From positions 1-43,685 of the forward strand of contig CALGUK010000009.1 of assembly GCA_937920235.1 (NCBI GenBank): a stretch of 43,685 nucleotides of DNA, read 5' to 3'. Below the pieces are notes generated by a model that had not been told where the DNA came from, did not search any database, and saw only the letters and a list, made by a program, of their open reading frames with translations. The DNA comes from an uncultured Clostridia bacterium (GTDB taxonomy: Bacteria > Bacillota > Clostridia > Oscillospirales > Acutalibacteraceae). The position numbers and the translations under genes are program-made. This document shows, piece after piece, positions 17,667-26,482 of this stretch; within the stretch, counting starts at the first letter, position 1; every line of letters starts with the position of its first letter.

Positions 17667-18365
17667 TTAATCGCAGAATTCTGCTACACATCTTTCGTAT
17701 GCCGCTACAGGATCAGCAGCCGCTGTAATCGGTCTGCCGACAACAATGTAGTCGGAGCCCGCCTCTTTTGCCTTTGCCGGGGTCATAACACGAACCTGAT
17801 CTCCGATGTCTCCGTCAGCAAAACGGATACCCGGTGTAACGGTGACAAAATCCTTGCCGCATCTGTTATGTACCTTTTCTGACTCAAGCGGAGAGCAAAC
17901 AACACCGTCAAGACCCGCCGCTTTAGCATTACTTGCATAATGCATAACAACCTCATCGATTGGTTCTTTAATAAGCAAATCTCTTTCCATAACTTCCTGA
18001 CTCGTTGATGTCAACTGAGTTACGGCAATAAGCATCGGTCGTGTGCCGTCGGGACGAGTAAGTCCTTCAAGAGCACCCTCCATCATAGGAATTGCGCCAC
18101 CTGCATGAAGATTTGTCATATCTACATCAAGATTTGAAAGAACTGTCATAGATTTCTTAACTGTGTTCGGAATATCATGAAGTTTAAGATCAAGGAAAAT
18201 TTTATGACCTCTTGCTTTTATTTCTTTAACAATTGACGGACCTTCCGCATAATACAGTTCCATTCCGATTTTTACAAACGGTTTTCTACCCGTAAACTTA
18301 TCGAGAAAATTCATTACATCCTCTTTGCTTGAAAAATCGCAAGCAATAATTACGTCTTTACCCAT
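17667..18365 (-). CDS. pyrF: orotidine 5'-phosphate decarboxylase
   Basis: Final step to UMP. The 232-residue TIM-barrel protein shows the catalytic Lys/Asp block FLDLKLHDIPNTVKKS near residue 60 and the phosphate-binding YIVVGRPITAAADP at the end. Its ATG overlaps the pyrD stop by one base (TGATG). Confidence 0.96.
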   Translation of the reverse strand: MGKDVIIACDFSSKEDVMNFLDKFTGRKPFVKIGMELYYAEGPSIVKEIKARGHKIFLDLKLHDIPNTVKKSMTVLSNLDVDMTNLHAGGAIPMMEGALEGLTRPDGTRPMLIAVTQLTSTSQEVMERDLLIKEPIDEVVMHYASNAKAAGLDGVVCSPLESEKVHNRCGKDFVTVTPGIRFADGDIGDQVRVMTPAKAKEAGSDYIVVGRPITAAADPVAAYERCVAEFCD

Positions 18366-19276
18366 CAGTGAGCTCCTCCTATAATTTCATTTATATCATT
18401 AACATTGATTTTTGCCAATTCATCAGGTAAATCTTCTATTATTGTTTTACACGCAAACGGATCAACAAGATTTGCGGCACCAATCTGAACGGCAGTAGCA
18501 CCTGCCATCATCATTTCTATAACATCCTTGGCTGATGACACGCCACCCATACCGATAACAGGTATTTTAACAGCATCATAAACCTGATAGACCATTCTTA
18601 CAGCAACCGGAAAAATTGCCGAGCCTGAAAATCCGCCCATCTTGTTTGCTATAATCGGCTTACGTCGTTTAATATCAATTCTCATACCGAGAAGTGTATT
18701 TATAAGACTGATTCCGTCTGCACCAGCAGACTCTGCGGCTTTGGCTATTGAAACGATATCTGTAACATTAGGCGAAAGTTTTATGATAATCGGCTTAGTT
18801 GTTACGGCTTTTACAGCTTTTACAACTTTTTCAACTGCTGCAGGCTCTGTACCAAAGCTCATACCTCCGTTATGAACATTAGGACAGGAGACATTAACCT
18901 CTATCCAACCCACCTGATCGCAGGCATTGATTTTTTCACAGGTATAAGCATATTCCTCAACGGAAAACCCGCTTACATTCGCCATAACAGGCTTATTAAA
19001 TACCTTTGCAAGTTTCGGAAGTTCCTCGGAAATAACCTTATCAACACCCGGATTTTGAAGTCCGACAGAATTTATCATACCTGCAGTACACTCGGCAATT
19101 CTCGGTGTCGGATTACCGAAACGAGACTCTTTTGTTGTACCTTTAAAAGAAAAAGTTCCAAGTATATTTATATCATATAAATCAGCAAACTCATATCCGA
19201 AGCCGTATGTACCGCTTGCAGGAATAATCGGATTATCAATCGTAATTCCGAGAAGATCTACTTTTGTGTTTACCAT
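18365..19276 (-). CDS. pyrD: dihydroorotate dehydrogenase class 1B, catalytic subunit
   Basis: Oxidises dihydroorotate to orotate with FMN. The 303-residue protein has the class 1 signatures NPIIPASGTYGFG and NVSCPNVHNGG, with the catalytic Cys of that loop, plus PVIGMGGVSSAKD near the end. The adjoining pyrK identifies it as class 1B, which passes electrons to NAD+ through an FAD/[2Fe-2S] subunit, fitting an anaerobe. It overlaps pyrK by 7 bases (ATGGTAA). Confidence 0.96.
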   Translation of the reverse strand: MVNTKVDLLGITIDNPIIPASGTYGFGYEFADLYDINILGTFSFKGTTKESRFGNPTPRIAECTAGMINSVGLQNPGVDKVISEELPKLAKVFNKPVMANVSGFSVEEYAYTCEKINACDQVGWIEVNVSCPNVHNGGMSFGTEPAAVEKVVKAVKAVTTKPIIIKLSPNVTDIVSIAKAAESAGADGISLINTLLGMRIDIKRRKPIIANKMGGFSGSAIFPVAVRMVYQVYDAVKIPVIGMGGVSSAKDVIEMMMAGATAVQIGAANLVDPFACKTIIEDLPDELAKINVNDINEIIGGAH

Positions 19277-20001
19277 ATTATTTCCTCCCTCACAAGCACG
19301 GGTCCGTCCTTACAAATTCTTTTATTGCCGTATTTAGTTTTGCAAGAACAACCCATACAAGCTCCGAAACCGCATCCCATACGCTCCTCAAAGCTGTACT
19401 GACCGCTCGTTTCAACAACAGATTCAATTGCTTTGAACATAGGCATTGGTCCGCAGGTATAAAAATAGTCATACTTAACTGACTTAAGAGCATCGGTAAC
19501 AAAACCTTTTTTTCCGTATGAACCGTCAACAGTTGTTACATAAACATCCGCACCGAGTTTTTCAAATTCATCCTCGTAAAAAACTTCATCTTTTTTGTTA
19601 AATCCGAGAATTACGGAAACCCTTTTGTCTTCCGAAATAAGCCTTTTACAAAGATTATACATAGGCGGAACACCAACTCCTCCGCCGATGAGAACAGGAT
19701 AATCGGAATTGATTGAGGTGTTAAATCCGTTACCTAACCCGCAAAGGACATCGAGCTTTTCTCCGGGATTCATTTTACTCATAGCTTCAGTACCGTCACC
19801 GACAACCTTATATATTATTGTGACTGAATTCTCATTATAATCACATATTGAAATAGGTCTGCGCAGATAGAAACCGTCCAGCTTTATATTTATAAACTGA
19901 CCCGGTGCGGATACCGAAGATGTATCGCCGAGCAGAACCATTTCATAAATGCTCTCAGTTAACCTTTTGTTGGATTTGATTTCATAAAATCCCTGATACA
20001 T
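19270..20001 (-). CDS. pyrK: dihydroorotate dehydrogenase electron transfer subunit
   Basis: Carries electrons from PyrD to NAD+ through FAD and a [2Fe-2S] cluster. The 243-residue protein has the FAD-site motif LRRPISICDY, the NAD-binding glycine-rich GGGVGVPPMYNL, and near the C-terminus four cysteines in CGFGACMGCSCKT and ICKDGPVL that should bind the cluster. Its start overlaps the pyrC stop (TAATG), and its end overlaps pyrD by 7 bases. Confidence 0.96.
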   Translation of the reverse strand: MYQGFYEIKSNKRLTESIYEMVLLGDTSSVSAPGQFINIKLDGFYLRRPISICDYNENSVTIIYKVVGDGTEAMSKMNPGEKLDVLCGLGNGFNTSINSDYPVLIGGGVGVPPMYNLCKRLISEDKRVSVILGFNKKDEVFYEDEFEKLGADVYVTTVDGSYGKKGFVTDALKSVKYDYFYTCGPMPMFKAIESVVETSGQYSFEERMGCGFGACMGCSCKTKYGNKRICKDGPVLVREEIIW

Positions 20002-21266
20002 TATTTATCCTCCCAAACAATATTACCGTTGCAGATTGTCATTTTACATTTACCGTAAACCTCTGCGCCTTCAAACGGCGTGCTTTTTCCTTTTGACAAA
20101 AAATCATTCGGATTAACAGTGTATTTTTCATTCAAGTCAAAAACTGTAAGGTCTGCTTTTTCACCGACAAGAATTTTACTGCCGATTCCGAATCTGCTGT
20201 TAGCATTTTCAGACAGTAATTCTATAAGTTTATTTAATGATATGACACCGTTTCTGACAAAGTGAGTAAACATAACGGAAAAAGCTGTTTCTATGCCGAC
20301 AACACCCATATTACTTTTTTCAAGTCCCTTGGATTTTTCTTCTGCGCTATGGGGAGCGTGGTCGGTGGCAATCATATCAATTGTTCCGTCAATAATTCCT
20401 TTAATCAATTCATTTTTATCGCTTTCATCGCGTAACGGCGGGTTCATTTTGAATCTTCCGTGCTCCTGCAAATCCTTGTCAGATAAAACAAGATAATGCG
20501 GCCCCGTTTCACAGGTAATATCAACTCCGTCTTTCTTTGCCTGGCGGATCAGTTCAACACTTTCTTTTGCAGAAATATGACAAACGTGATATTTACATCC
20601 TGTCTGCATGGCAAAACCAATATCTCGTTCTATCTGTTTCCACTCACTTTCGGAACAAATGCCCTTATGACCGTGTTCAGAAGCATAATTTCCCTTGTGA
20701 ATATAGCCACCGTTGAGAAGATCATTCACCTCACAATGTGCCACAATCATCTTACCGTTCTGCTTTGCAATTTTCATTGCTTCAAGCATCATTTCCGATT
20801 TCTGAACTCCTCTGCCGTCGTCAGAATATGCAATACAAAGATCGGCCATACCTGACAGGTCGGATAATTCTTCACCTTTTTCCTCAACGGTGATAGATGC
20901 ATAAGGATAAACATTTATAACGGCATCTCTGGCGATAATATCGCGCTGAATCTTCAAATGTTCAACGCTGTCCGGAACGGGATTAAGATTAGGCATTGAG
21001 CAAACTGAGGTATATCCTCCTCTCGCACAAGCTTTTGTTCCGCTTTCAACGGTTTCTTTATATGAAAAACCCGGTTCACGCAAGTGCACATGCACATCTG
21101 TAAAACCGGGAAAAATATAACAATTTCTGAAATCAGAGATAACTTCAGCTTTTTCTGCAGGAATATAGTCGGAAATTTCGGCAATTATACCGTCACAGAT
21201 AAGAACATCTTTTGCAATAAAATTTGATTTATAATAAACTGTGGCATTTTTTAACAAATGTGTCAT
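20001..21266 (-). CDS. pyrC: dihydroorotase
   Basis: Cyclises carbamoyl aspartate to dihydroorotate. The 421-residue protein is the larger, amidohydrolase-type form, with the metal-binding DVHVHLREPG near residue 60, further histidines in AHCEVND and HVCHISAK, and TDHAPHS near the C-terminus. First gene of the pyrimidine operon. Its ribosome binding site is weak (GGGTGA). No PyrR-type attenuator hairpins are evident in the short leader. Confidence 0.95.
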   Translation of the reverse strand: MTHLLKNATVYYKSNFIAKDVLICDGIIAEISDYIPAEKAEVISDFRNCYIFPGFTDVHVHLREPGFSYKETVESGTKACARGGYTSVCSMPNLNPVPDSVEHLKIQRDIIARDAVINVYPYASITVEEKGEELSDLSGMADLCIAYSDDGRGVQKSEMMLEAMKIAKQNGKMIVAHCEVNDLLNGGYIHKGNYASEHGHKGICSESEWKQIERDIGFAMQTGCKYHVCHISAKESVELIRQAKKDGVDITCETGPHYLVLSDKDLQEHGRFKMNPPLRDESDKNELIKGIIDGTIDMIATDHAPHSAEEKSKGLEKSNMGVVGIETAFSVMFTHFVRNGVISLNKLIELLSENANSRFGIGSKILVGEKADLTVFDLNEKYTVNPNDFLSKGKSTPFEGAEVYGKCKMTICNGNIVWEDK

Positions 21267-21300
21267 GTCATCACCCGAAAACTAGAATTCCGTTTATAAA

Positions 21301-21330
21301 ATAATAACATATTTAGATGTTGTATGTCAA
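21301..21330 (-). promoter_or_regulatory. pyrimidine operon promoter
   Basis: TTGACA (21330-21325) and TATTAT (21306-21301), 18 bases apart on the - strand, about 35 bases before the pyrC start. The leader is too short for a complex attenuator. Confidence 0.75.
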
Positions 21331-21353
21331 CAAATTCAAAGCACAATATATGT

Positions 21354-21379
21354 AAAAAGTGGAGCGATTATCACTCCAC
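21354..21379 (-). terminator. terminator of the rubrerythrin gene
   Basis: GTGGAG (21379-21374) and CTCCAC (21364-21359) form a stem on the - strand with a 9-base loop, followed by TTTTT. Confidence 0.88.
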
Positions 21380-21391
21380 CTTTTGTCGTTT

Positions 21392-21931
21392 TTAATAATT
21401 TTCTGCCTTAACCATAAAATATGCTTTAGGATGAGCACAAACAGGACATAATTCCGGTGCTTCCTTACCGATATGAACGTGTCCGCAATTTGAACAAATC
21501 CACATCATATCGCCGTCGCGTGAGAAAACAAGACCGCCCTCTATATTACTGAGGAGCTTCTTATATCTTTCTTCGTGATCCTTCTCGATTTTTGCTACCA
21601 TCTCAAAAAGAGCAGCAATAGTGTCAAAGCCTTCTTCTTTTGCTACCTGAGCAAACTCTGCATACATCTCTGTCCACTCATAATTCTCACCTGCAGCGGC
21701 ATCCTTGAGGTTTTCAACTGTAGTGGGGATTCCGCCGTCGTGAAGAAGTTTAAACCAGATTTTTGCGTGCTCCTTCTCATTATTTGCAGTTTCTTCAAAA
21801 ATCTGTGCGATCTGAACATAGCCGTCTTTCTTTGCTTTTGATGCATAATATGTGTATTTGTTTCTTGCCTGAGATTCACCGGCAAATGCTGTCATAAGAT
21901 TAGCTTCTGTTCTTGAACCTTTAAGTTCCAT
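21392..21931 (-). CDS. rbr: rubrerythrin
   Basis: Non-haem di-iron peroxidase that protects anaerobes by reducing hydrogen peroxide. The 179-residue protein has the N-terminal four-helix domain with the two half-motifs for the di-iron site (FAGESQARNKYTYYA, EETANNEKEHA, and KIEKDHEERY). The C-terminal rubredoxin-like domain has CSNC at 146-149 and CPVC at 162-165. Single-gene unit with its own promoter and terminator. Confidence 0.97.
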   Translation of the reverse strand: MELKGSRTEANLMTAFAGESQARNKYTYYASKAKKDGYVQIAQIFEETANNEKEHAKIWFKLLHDGGIPTTVENLKDAAAGENYEWTEMYAEFAQVAKEEGFDTIAALFEMVAKIEKDHEERYKKLLSNIEGGLVFSRDGDMMWICSNCGHVHIGKEAPELCPVCAHPKAYFMVKAENY

Positions 21932-21959
21932 AAAATCACTCCTTTATATTATTAATATT

Positions 21960-21987
21960 ATTTTACCATAATTTACGAAAAATACAA
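21960..21987 (-). promoter_or_regulatory. candidate rubrerythrin promoter
   Basis: TTGTAT, 16 bases, then TAAAAT (21965-21960) preceded by an extended -10 TGG, on the - strand. AAGGAG lies just before the start codon. Confidence 0.55.
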
Positions 21988-22003
21988 CCGTTTTTACAAA
22001 ATT

Positions 22004-22013
22004 ATGCTATAAT
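22004..22013 (+). promoter_or_regulatory. trmO extended -10 promoter
   Basis: TATGCTATAAT holds an extended -10 (TGC-TATAAT, hexamer 22008-22013). No good -35 is seen. The start codon at 22029 leaves a leader of only about 9 bases with a weak GGTGAT, so translation may start on a nearly leaderless mRNA. Confidence 0.6.
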
Positions 22014-22028
22014 AGTTACGGTGATAAT

Positions 22029-22721
22029 ATGGATAAAAAATACAAAATAAATCCAATAGGATACATTTATAACGGCTACAATGAAAAGTTCGGTATTCCG
22101 AGGCAAAGCGGACTTGCTGAAAGCGTAATTTCAAAAATAATATTTGAAAAAGAATACAGTTCATACGAATATTTTAAGGGAATTGAAGAATTTTCACATC
22201 TTTGGCTCCTGTGGCATTTTTCCGAAACAGCAGATAGAAAAGTCAGTCCCTCGGTAAGACCTCCTAAACTTGGAGGAAACACCTATGTGGGTGTTTTTGC
22301 TTCACGCTCACCCTTCAGACCTAATCATATCGGTCTGTCATCGGTAAAGCTTGAAAAAATCGAAATTGAGTCTTCAAACAGTATTGTTTTATACGTGAGC
22401 GGTGCCGATATAAAAAACGAAACACCTATTCTTGATATCAAGCCTTATCTTCCGTATACTGATATTCACAACAACGCATTATCAGGCTACTCAAAAGATA
22501 AAATCGGCAGTTGTCTTGAGGTTATCTTTGATGAAAACACTTTATCAGACATTTCGGATGCAAAAAAACGTGAAATTGAGGAAATTCTTTCACAAGATCC
22601 TCGTCCTTCATACCATAATGACAAAACACGAATATATGGCTTAAACTACTCTGAGTATAATATAAAATTCAAGGTTGACAAAACGAGACTATATGTTTGT
22701 GACATATCGAAAAATCAGTAA
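22029..22721 (+). CDS. trmO: tRNA (adenine(37)-N6)-methyltransferase TrmO (YaeB/TsaA family)
   Basis: In the family, methylates N6 of threonylcarbamoyladenosine-37 in certain tRNAs, using S-adenosylmethionine. The 230-residue protein has the family signature: INPIGYIY at the N-terminus, EEFSHLWLLWHF, SVRPPKLGG, VFASRSPFRPNHIGLS and GADIKNETPILDIKPYLPY. It is divergent from rubrerythrin and convergent with gpmI, with no operon partners. Confidence 0.92.
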   Translation: MDKKYKINPIGYIYNGYNEKFGIPRQSGLAESVISKIIFEKEYSSYEYFKGIEEFSHLWLLWHFSETADRKVSPSVRPPKLGGNTYVGVFASRSPFRPNHIGLSSVKLEKIEIESSNSIVLYVSGADIKNETPILDIKPYLPYTDIHNNALSGYSKDKIGSCLEVIFDENTLSDISDAKKREIEEILSQDPRPSYHNDKTRIYGLNYSEYNIKFKVDKTRLYVCDISKNQ

Positions 22722-22740
22722 TAACTCTGACGCGCTTAAT

Positions 22741-22773
22741 AAAAAAAGAAGATTCGTTTATCACGAGTCTTCT
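22741..22773. terminator. bidirectional terminator between trmO and gpmI
   Basis: Stem AGAAGATTCG (22747-22756) / CGAGTCTTCT (22764-22773) with one G-U pair. On the - strand it is followed by seven T's (strong, for gpmI). The + strand tail CTTTATTTA is weaker. Confidence 0.85.
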
Positions 22774-22798
22774 CTTTATTTATGCGATTATTATCTGA

Positions 22799-24334
22799 TT
22801 ATTTGACAATAAGTGAAGCACCGGACATTTCTGCAGGCTTATCAAGTCCCATAATATCAAGCATTGTAGGTGATAAGTCGCAGAGCTTTCCGCCCTCAGC
22901 CTTAAGTGTGCATTCTTTACCGACTACAACCAACGGAACGGGATTTGTTGTATGAGCAGTAAACGGTGAACCATCATCCTCATACATCTTATCAGCATTA
23001 CCGTGGTCGGCAGTAATAAGAATCACACCGCCCATTTCCATAGTTGCATCAGTAAGCTTTCCGACACATTCATCAACAGCTTCAACAGCCTTAACAGCAG
23101 CATCAAAGATACCTGTGTGACCCACCATATCACAGTTTGCATAGTTAAGAATTACAACGTCGTATTTACCGCTTAAGATCTTTTCACATGCAGCATCGCA
23201 AACTTCATAAGCGCTCATCTCCGGCTTAAGATCAAAGGTGGAAATCTTCGGAGAATCAATGAGTACTCTATCCTCGCCCGGATATACCTTTTCCTCACCG
23301 CCATTAAAGAAGAATGTAACATGTGCATACTTCTGAGTTTCTGCTATACGAAGCTGTGTCTTACCAAGCTTTGAAAGATACTCGCCCATTGTGTTTGTAA
23401 GTGCTTCCGGTTTATAAGCAACATTTACATTCGGCATTTCTGCATCGTACTGTGTCATACAAACATAGTAAAGGGGGAAATATGCTTTTCTTTCAAATCC
23501 GGTAAAATCGGGATCAACAAAGGTTCTTGTGATTTCTCTTGCTCTGTCAGGTCTGAAGTTAAAGAAAATAACCGAGTCATTTTCAGAAATTGGTTCAGCA
23601 CCGTCAATAACGGTGGGCATAACAAATTCATCGGTAAGATACTTTCCGTCTTCGTCAATTGTCTCGTAAGACTTTTTAACAGCTTCGAGAGCACTGTCAG
23701 ATGCAATTCCCTCACGGTTAACCATTGCATTATATGCCATACCGACTCGATCCCACATATTATCACGATCCATAGCATAAAACCTGCCCATAACCGTAGC
23801 AATTTTACCGACACCGATTTCTGAAAATTTCTCTTCAAGCTCTTTAATAAAGTCAACACCTGAGCTGGGAGGAACATCACGGCCGTCGAGTAAAGCGTGA
23901 ACATATACTTTATTGATGCAGTTTTTCTTTGCGAGCTCAAGGAGAGCATACAAATGAGTGTTGTGACTATGAACACCACCATCAGACAAAAGACCTATCA
24001 GATGAAGTGCGGAGTCATTCTTTTTACAATTCTCAACAGCACCCATAAATACATCGTTATTAAAGAAATCGCCATCATTGATTGATTTTGTTATTCTTGT
24101 AAGTTCCTGATAAACAACTCGTCCCGCACCAATATTTGTATGTCCGACTTCGGAGTTGCCCATCTGACCGTCCGGAAGACCTACATCCATACCTGAAGCA
24201 CCGATATAAGTCATCGGGTTGTTTTTAAAAATCTCATCAAGTCTTGGTGTTTTAGCCGCTGTGATAGCGTTGCCGTAATCACTTGGGTTATAACCAAAAC
24301 CATCCATAATACATAAAACAACAGGTTTTTTCAT
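22799..24334 (-). CDS. gpmI: 2,3-bisphosphoglycerate-independent phosphoglycerate mutase
   Basis: Converts 3- to 2-phosphoglycerate using two Mn2+. The protein has the metal-site MDGFG at the N-terminus, the phosphoserine loop GQMGNSEVGHTNIGAGR and, near the end, ITADHGNADKM. A GTG at 24343 is in frame but forms part of the AAGGTG ribosome binding site. The ATG at 24334, seven bases after it, gives the typical start MKKPVVLCIMDG and 511 residues. Last gene of pgk-tpiA-gpmI, 18 bases after tpiA. Confidence 0.96.
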   Translation of the reverse strand: MKKPVVLCIMDGFGYNPSDYGNAITAAKTPRLDEIFKNNPMTYIGASGMDVGLPDGQMGNSEVGHTNIGAGRVVYQELTRITKSINDGDFFNNDVFMGAVENCKKNDSALHLIGLLSDGGVHSHNTHLYALLELAKKNCINKVYVHALLDGRDVPPSSGVDFIKELEEKFSEIGVGKIATVMGRFYAMDRDNMWDRVGMAYNAMVNREGIASDSALEAVKKSYETIDEDGKYLTDEFVMPTVIDGAEPISENDSVIFFNFRPDRAREITRTFVDPDFTGFERKAYFPLYYVCMTQYDAEMPNVNVAYKPEALTNTMGEYLSKLGKTQLRIAETQKYAHVTFFFNGGEEKVYPGEDRVLIDSPKISTFDLKPEMSAYEVCDAACEKILSGKYDVVILNYANCDMVGHTGIFDAAVKAVEAVDECVGKLTDATMEMGGVILITADHGNADKMYEDDGSPFTAHTTNPVPLVVVGKECTLKAEGGKLCDLSPTMLDIMGLDKPAEMSGASLIVK

Positions 24335-24352
24335 TTGATTCACCTTATAAAT

Positions 24353-25120
24353 TTATTTTGATGCAGCTGCAACAATTTTAGCAAAATCAGGAGCTTTGAG
24401 AGAAGCACCGCCGATAAGACCGCCGTCCACATTAACCTTAGCAACAAGCTCATCAGCATTTCCTGCGTTCATAGAACCGCCATACTGAACCGTAACTGTT
24501 TCTGCAACATCAGCGCCGTAAACTTCTGCGATGGCTTCACGAACATAGCCGTTACCTTCGTCTGCCTGGTCAGCTGTTGCTGTAACGCCTGTACCGATAG
24601 CCCAAACAGGCTCATAAGCAATTATTACATTTTTAAGCTGTTCTTCAGTAACATTTGTAAGTGCCATTTTTGTCTGGAACTTAAGAAGTGTCTCTGTATA
24701 ACCAAGCTCTCTCTGTTCAAGAGTTTCACCTACGCAGATAATTGCCTTAAGACCTGCATTGAGAGCTGCCAAAGAACGAAGGTTGACAGTCTGATCAGTT
24801 TCACCGAAATACTGTCTTCTTTCACTGTGTCCAATAACAACATATTCAACACCTGCTTCTTTAAGCATTTCAGCAGAAATTTCACCGGTGTAAGCACCTG
24901 AAGACTTGAAATGTACGTTCTCAGCACCAATTTTGATGTTTGAGCCCTTAGCTGCTTCAACAGCAGCTGGAATATCAATAAAAGGTACACAAAGGACAAC
25001 ATCACAATCAGCATCTGCTACAAGAGGCTTCATTTCCTCAATAAGAGCTTTTGCCTCAGAAGGTGTTTTATTCATTTTCCAGTTACCTGCGATAACTGCT
25101 TTACGAAGATCTTTTTTCAT
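24353..25120 (-). CDS. tpiA: triosephosphate isomerase
   Basis: Interconverts dihydroxyacetone phosphate and glyceraldehyde 3-phosphate. The 255-residue protein shows GNWKMNKT with the catalytic Lys, VIGHSERRQ with the catalytic His, AYEPVWAIGTG with the catalytic Glu, and the phosphate loop GGSMNAGNADEL. Middle gene of the lower-glycolysis operon. Confidence 0.97.
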   Translation of the reverse strand: MKKDLRKAVIAGNWKMNKTPSEAKALIEEMKPLVADADCDVVLCVPFIDIPAAVEAAKGSNIKIGAENVHFKSSGAYTGEISAEMLKEAGVEYVVIGHSERRQYFGETDQTVNLRSLAALNAGLKAIICVGETLEQRELGYTETLLKFQTKMALTNVTEEQLKNVIIAYEPVWAIGTGVTATADQADEGNGYVREAIAEVYGADVAETVTVQYGGSMNAGNADELVAKVNVDGGLIGGASLKAPDFAKIVAAASK

Positions 25121-25146
25121 TATAATAACTCCTTATTGCAAATTTT

Positions 25147-25166
25147 GGGAGGACAAAAGTCCTCCC
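25147..25166 (-). other. intercistronic hairpin between pgk and tpiA
   Basis: Perfect 8-bp stem (GGGAGGAC / GTCCTCCC) with a four-base loop, in a 59-base gap. There is no U-run on the - strand, so it is more likely an mRNA processing or stabilising element than a terminator. Confidence 0.6.
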
Positions 25167-25179
25167 GTAAAATTATTGA

Positions 25180-26373
25180 TTATTTATCATTAAGAGCAGC
25201 GATTCCGGGAAGAACCTTACCCTCAAGATATTCAAGAGATGCACCGCCGCCTGTTGAGATGTGAGACATCTTATCAGCAAAGCCGAGCTTCTGGATTGCA
25301 GCAGCAGAGTCACCGCCGCCAATGATTGAAATTGCACCGCTTTCAGCGATAGCTGTTGCAACTGCGACTGTACCTGATGCGAATGCTTCCCATTCAGAAA
25401 CACCCATAGGTCCGTTCCAGATAACAGTGCCGGCATCCTTAACAGCTTCTGCAAAAAGCTCCTGTGTCTTAGGTCCGATATCAAGACCCATCCAACCGTC
25501 AGGAATATCGTCTGAGTTAACTACCATTGCCTCTGTATCAGCTTTGTATTCTTTACCAACCTTGTTATCAACGGGAATAAGGAACTTAACGCCCTTTTCT
25601 TCAGCCTTCTTCATCATTTCCAATGCAAGCTCAACCTTATCAGCCTCAAGAAGAGATGTTCCGATATTATGGCCCAAGGCTTTCATGAATGTGTATGCCA
25701 TACCGCCGCCGATAATAAGTGTATCGCACTTGTCAATAAGGTTTGTGATGACACCGATTTTATCAGAAACCTTTGCACCGCCAAGAATAGCAACAAGAGG
25801 TCTCTTTGGATTTTCAAGAGCACCGCCGATAAATTCGATTTCCTTCTGAATAAGGTAACCGCAAGCAGCAGGAAGATGCTCTGCAACACCTGCTGTTGAT
25901 GAGTGAGCTCTGTGAGCAGAACCGAATGCATCGTTTACATAAAGCTCTGCAAGGTCTGCAAACTTCTTGCTGAGTTCGGGATCATTCTTTGTTTCGCCCT
26001 TTTCATAACGCACATTTTCAAGAAGAAGAACTTCACCGTCTTTGAGTTCAGCGGCAAGTGCCTGAGCACTCTCGCCTACAACATCTTTTGCCATTTTAAC
26101 TTCCTGGCCAAGAAGCTCGGAAAGTCTTGCGGCAACGGGAGCTAAAGAAAATTCGGGAACAAATTCACCCTTCGGACGACCGAGGTGAGAACAGAGAATA
26201 ACTTTTGCACCGTTTTCGATAAGATATTTGATTGTCGGCAATGAAGCAACAATTCTCTTATCACTTGTAATTACACCGTTTTCCATTTTTACGTTGAAGT
26301 CACAACGAACAAGGACTTTTTTGCCGCGAACGTCTAAATCTTCAACAGTCTTTTTGTTTAATGCACTGCTCAT
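25180..26373 (-). CDS. pgk: phosphoglycerate kinase
   Basis: Makes ATP and 3-phosphoglycerate from 1,3-bisphosphoglycerate. The 397-residue protein has VRCDFNV at the N-terminus, HLGRPKGE, the hinge-region GGAKVSDKIGV and the nucleotide-site GGGDSAAAI. First gene of the operon; gap, its usual partner, is not in the window. Behind GAAAGGATG-type spacing an AAAGGA ribosome binding site is visible. Confidence 0.97.
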   Translation of the reverse strand: MSSALNKKTVEDLDVRGKKVLVRCDFNVKMENGVITSDKRIVASLPTIKYLIENGAKVILCSHLGRPKGEFVPEFSLAPVAARLSELLGQEVKMAKDVVGESAQALAAELKDGEVLLLENVRYEKGETKNDPELSKKFADLAELYVNDAFGSAHRAHSSTAGVAEHLPAACGYLIQKEIEFIGGALENPKRPLVAILGGAKVSDKIGVITNLIDKCDTLIIGGGMAYTFMKALGHNIGTSLLEADKVELALEMMKKAEEKGVKFLIPVDNKVGKEYKADTEAMVVNSDDIPDGWMGLDIGPKTQELFAEAVKDAGTVIWNGPMGVSEWEAFASGTVAVATAIAESGAISIIGGGDSAAAIQKLGFADKMSHISTGGGASLEYLEGKVLPGIAALNDK

Positions 26374-26421
26374 TTAAAGTACATCCTTTCAAAGAATTAT
26401 TTAAAATTAACCAAAAGCTAT

Positions 26422-26448
26422 TTTATAACAAAAATAATTATTTTTCAA
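26422..26448 (-). promoter_or_regulatory. pgk operon promoter
   Basis: On the - strand TTGAAA (26448-26443), 15 bases, then TATAAA (26427-26422) with an extended -10 (TGT-TATAAA). The short spacer is offset by the TG element. Confidence 0.6.
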
Positions 26449-26463
26449 TAGTTATAAAAATAT

Positions 26464-26481
26464 TTGTTAAAACTTTATCAT
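26464..26481. promoter_or_regulatory. possible Rex operator upstream of the pgk promoter
   Basis: TTGTTAA-AACT-TTATCAT matches 12 of 14 fixed positions of the clostridial Rex consensus TTGTTAA-N4-TTAACAA. It lies 16 bases upstream of the pgk -35. The consensus is from memory and the region is AT-rich, so this is only a candidate. Confidence 0.3.
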
Positions 26482-26482
26482 T

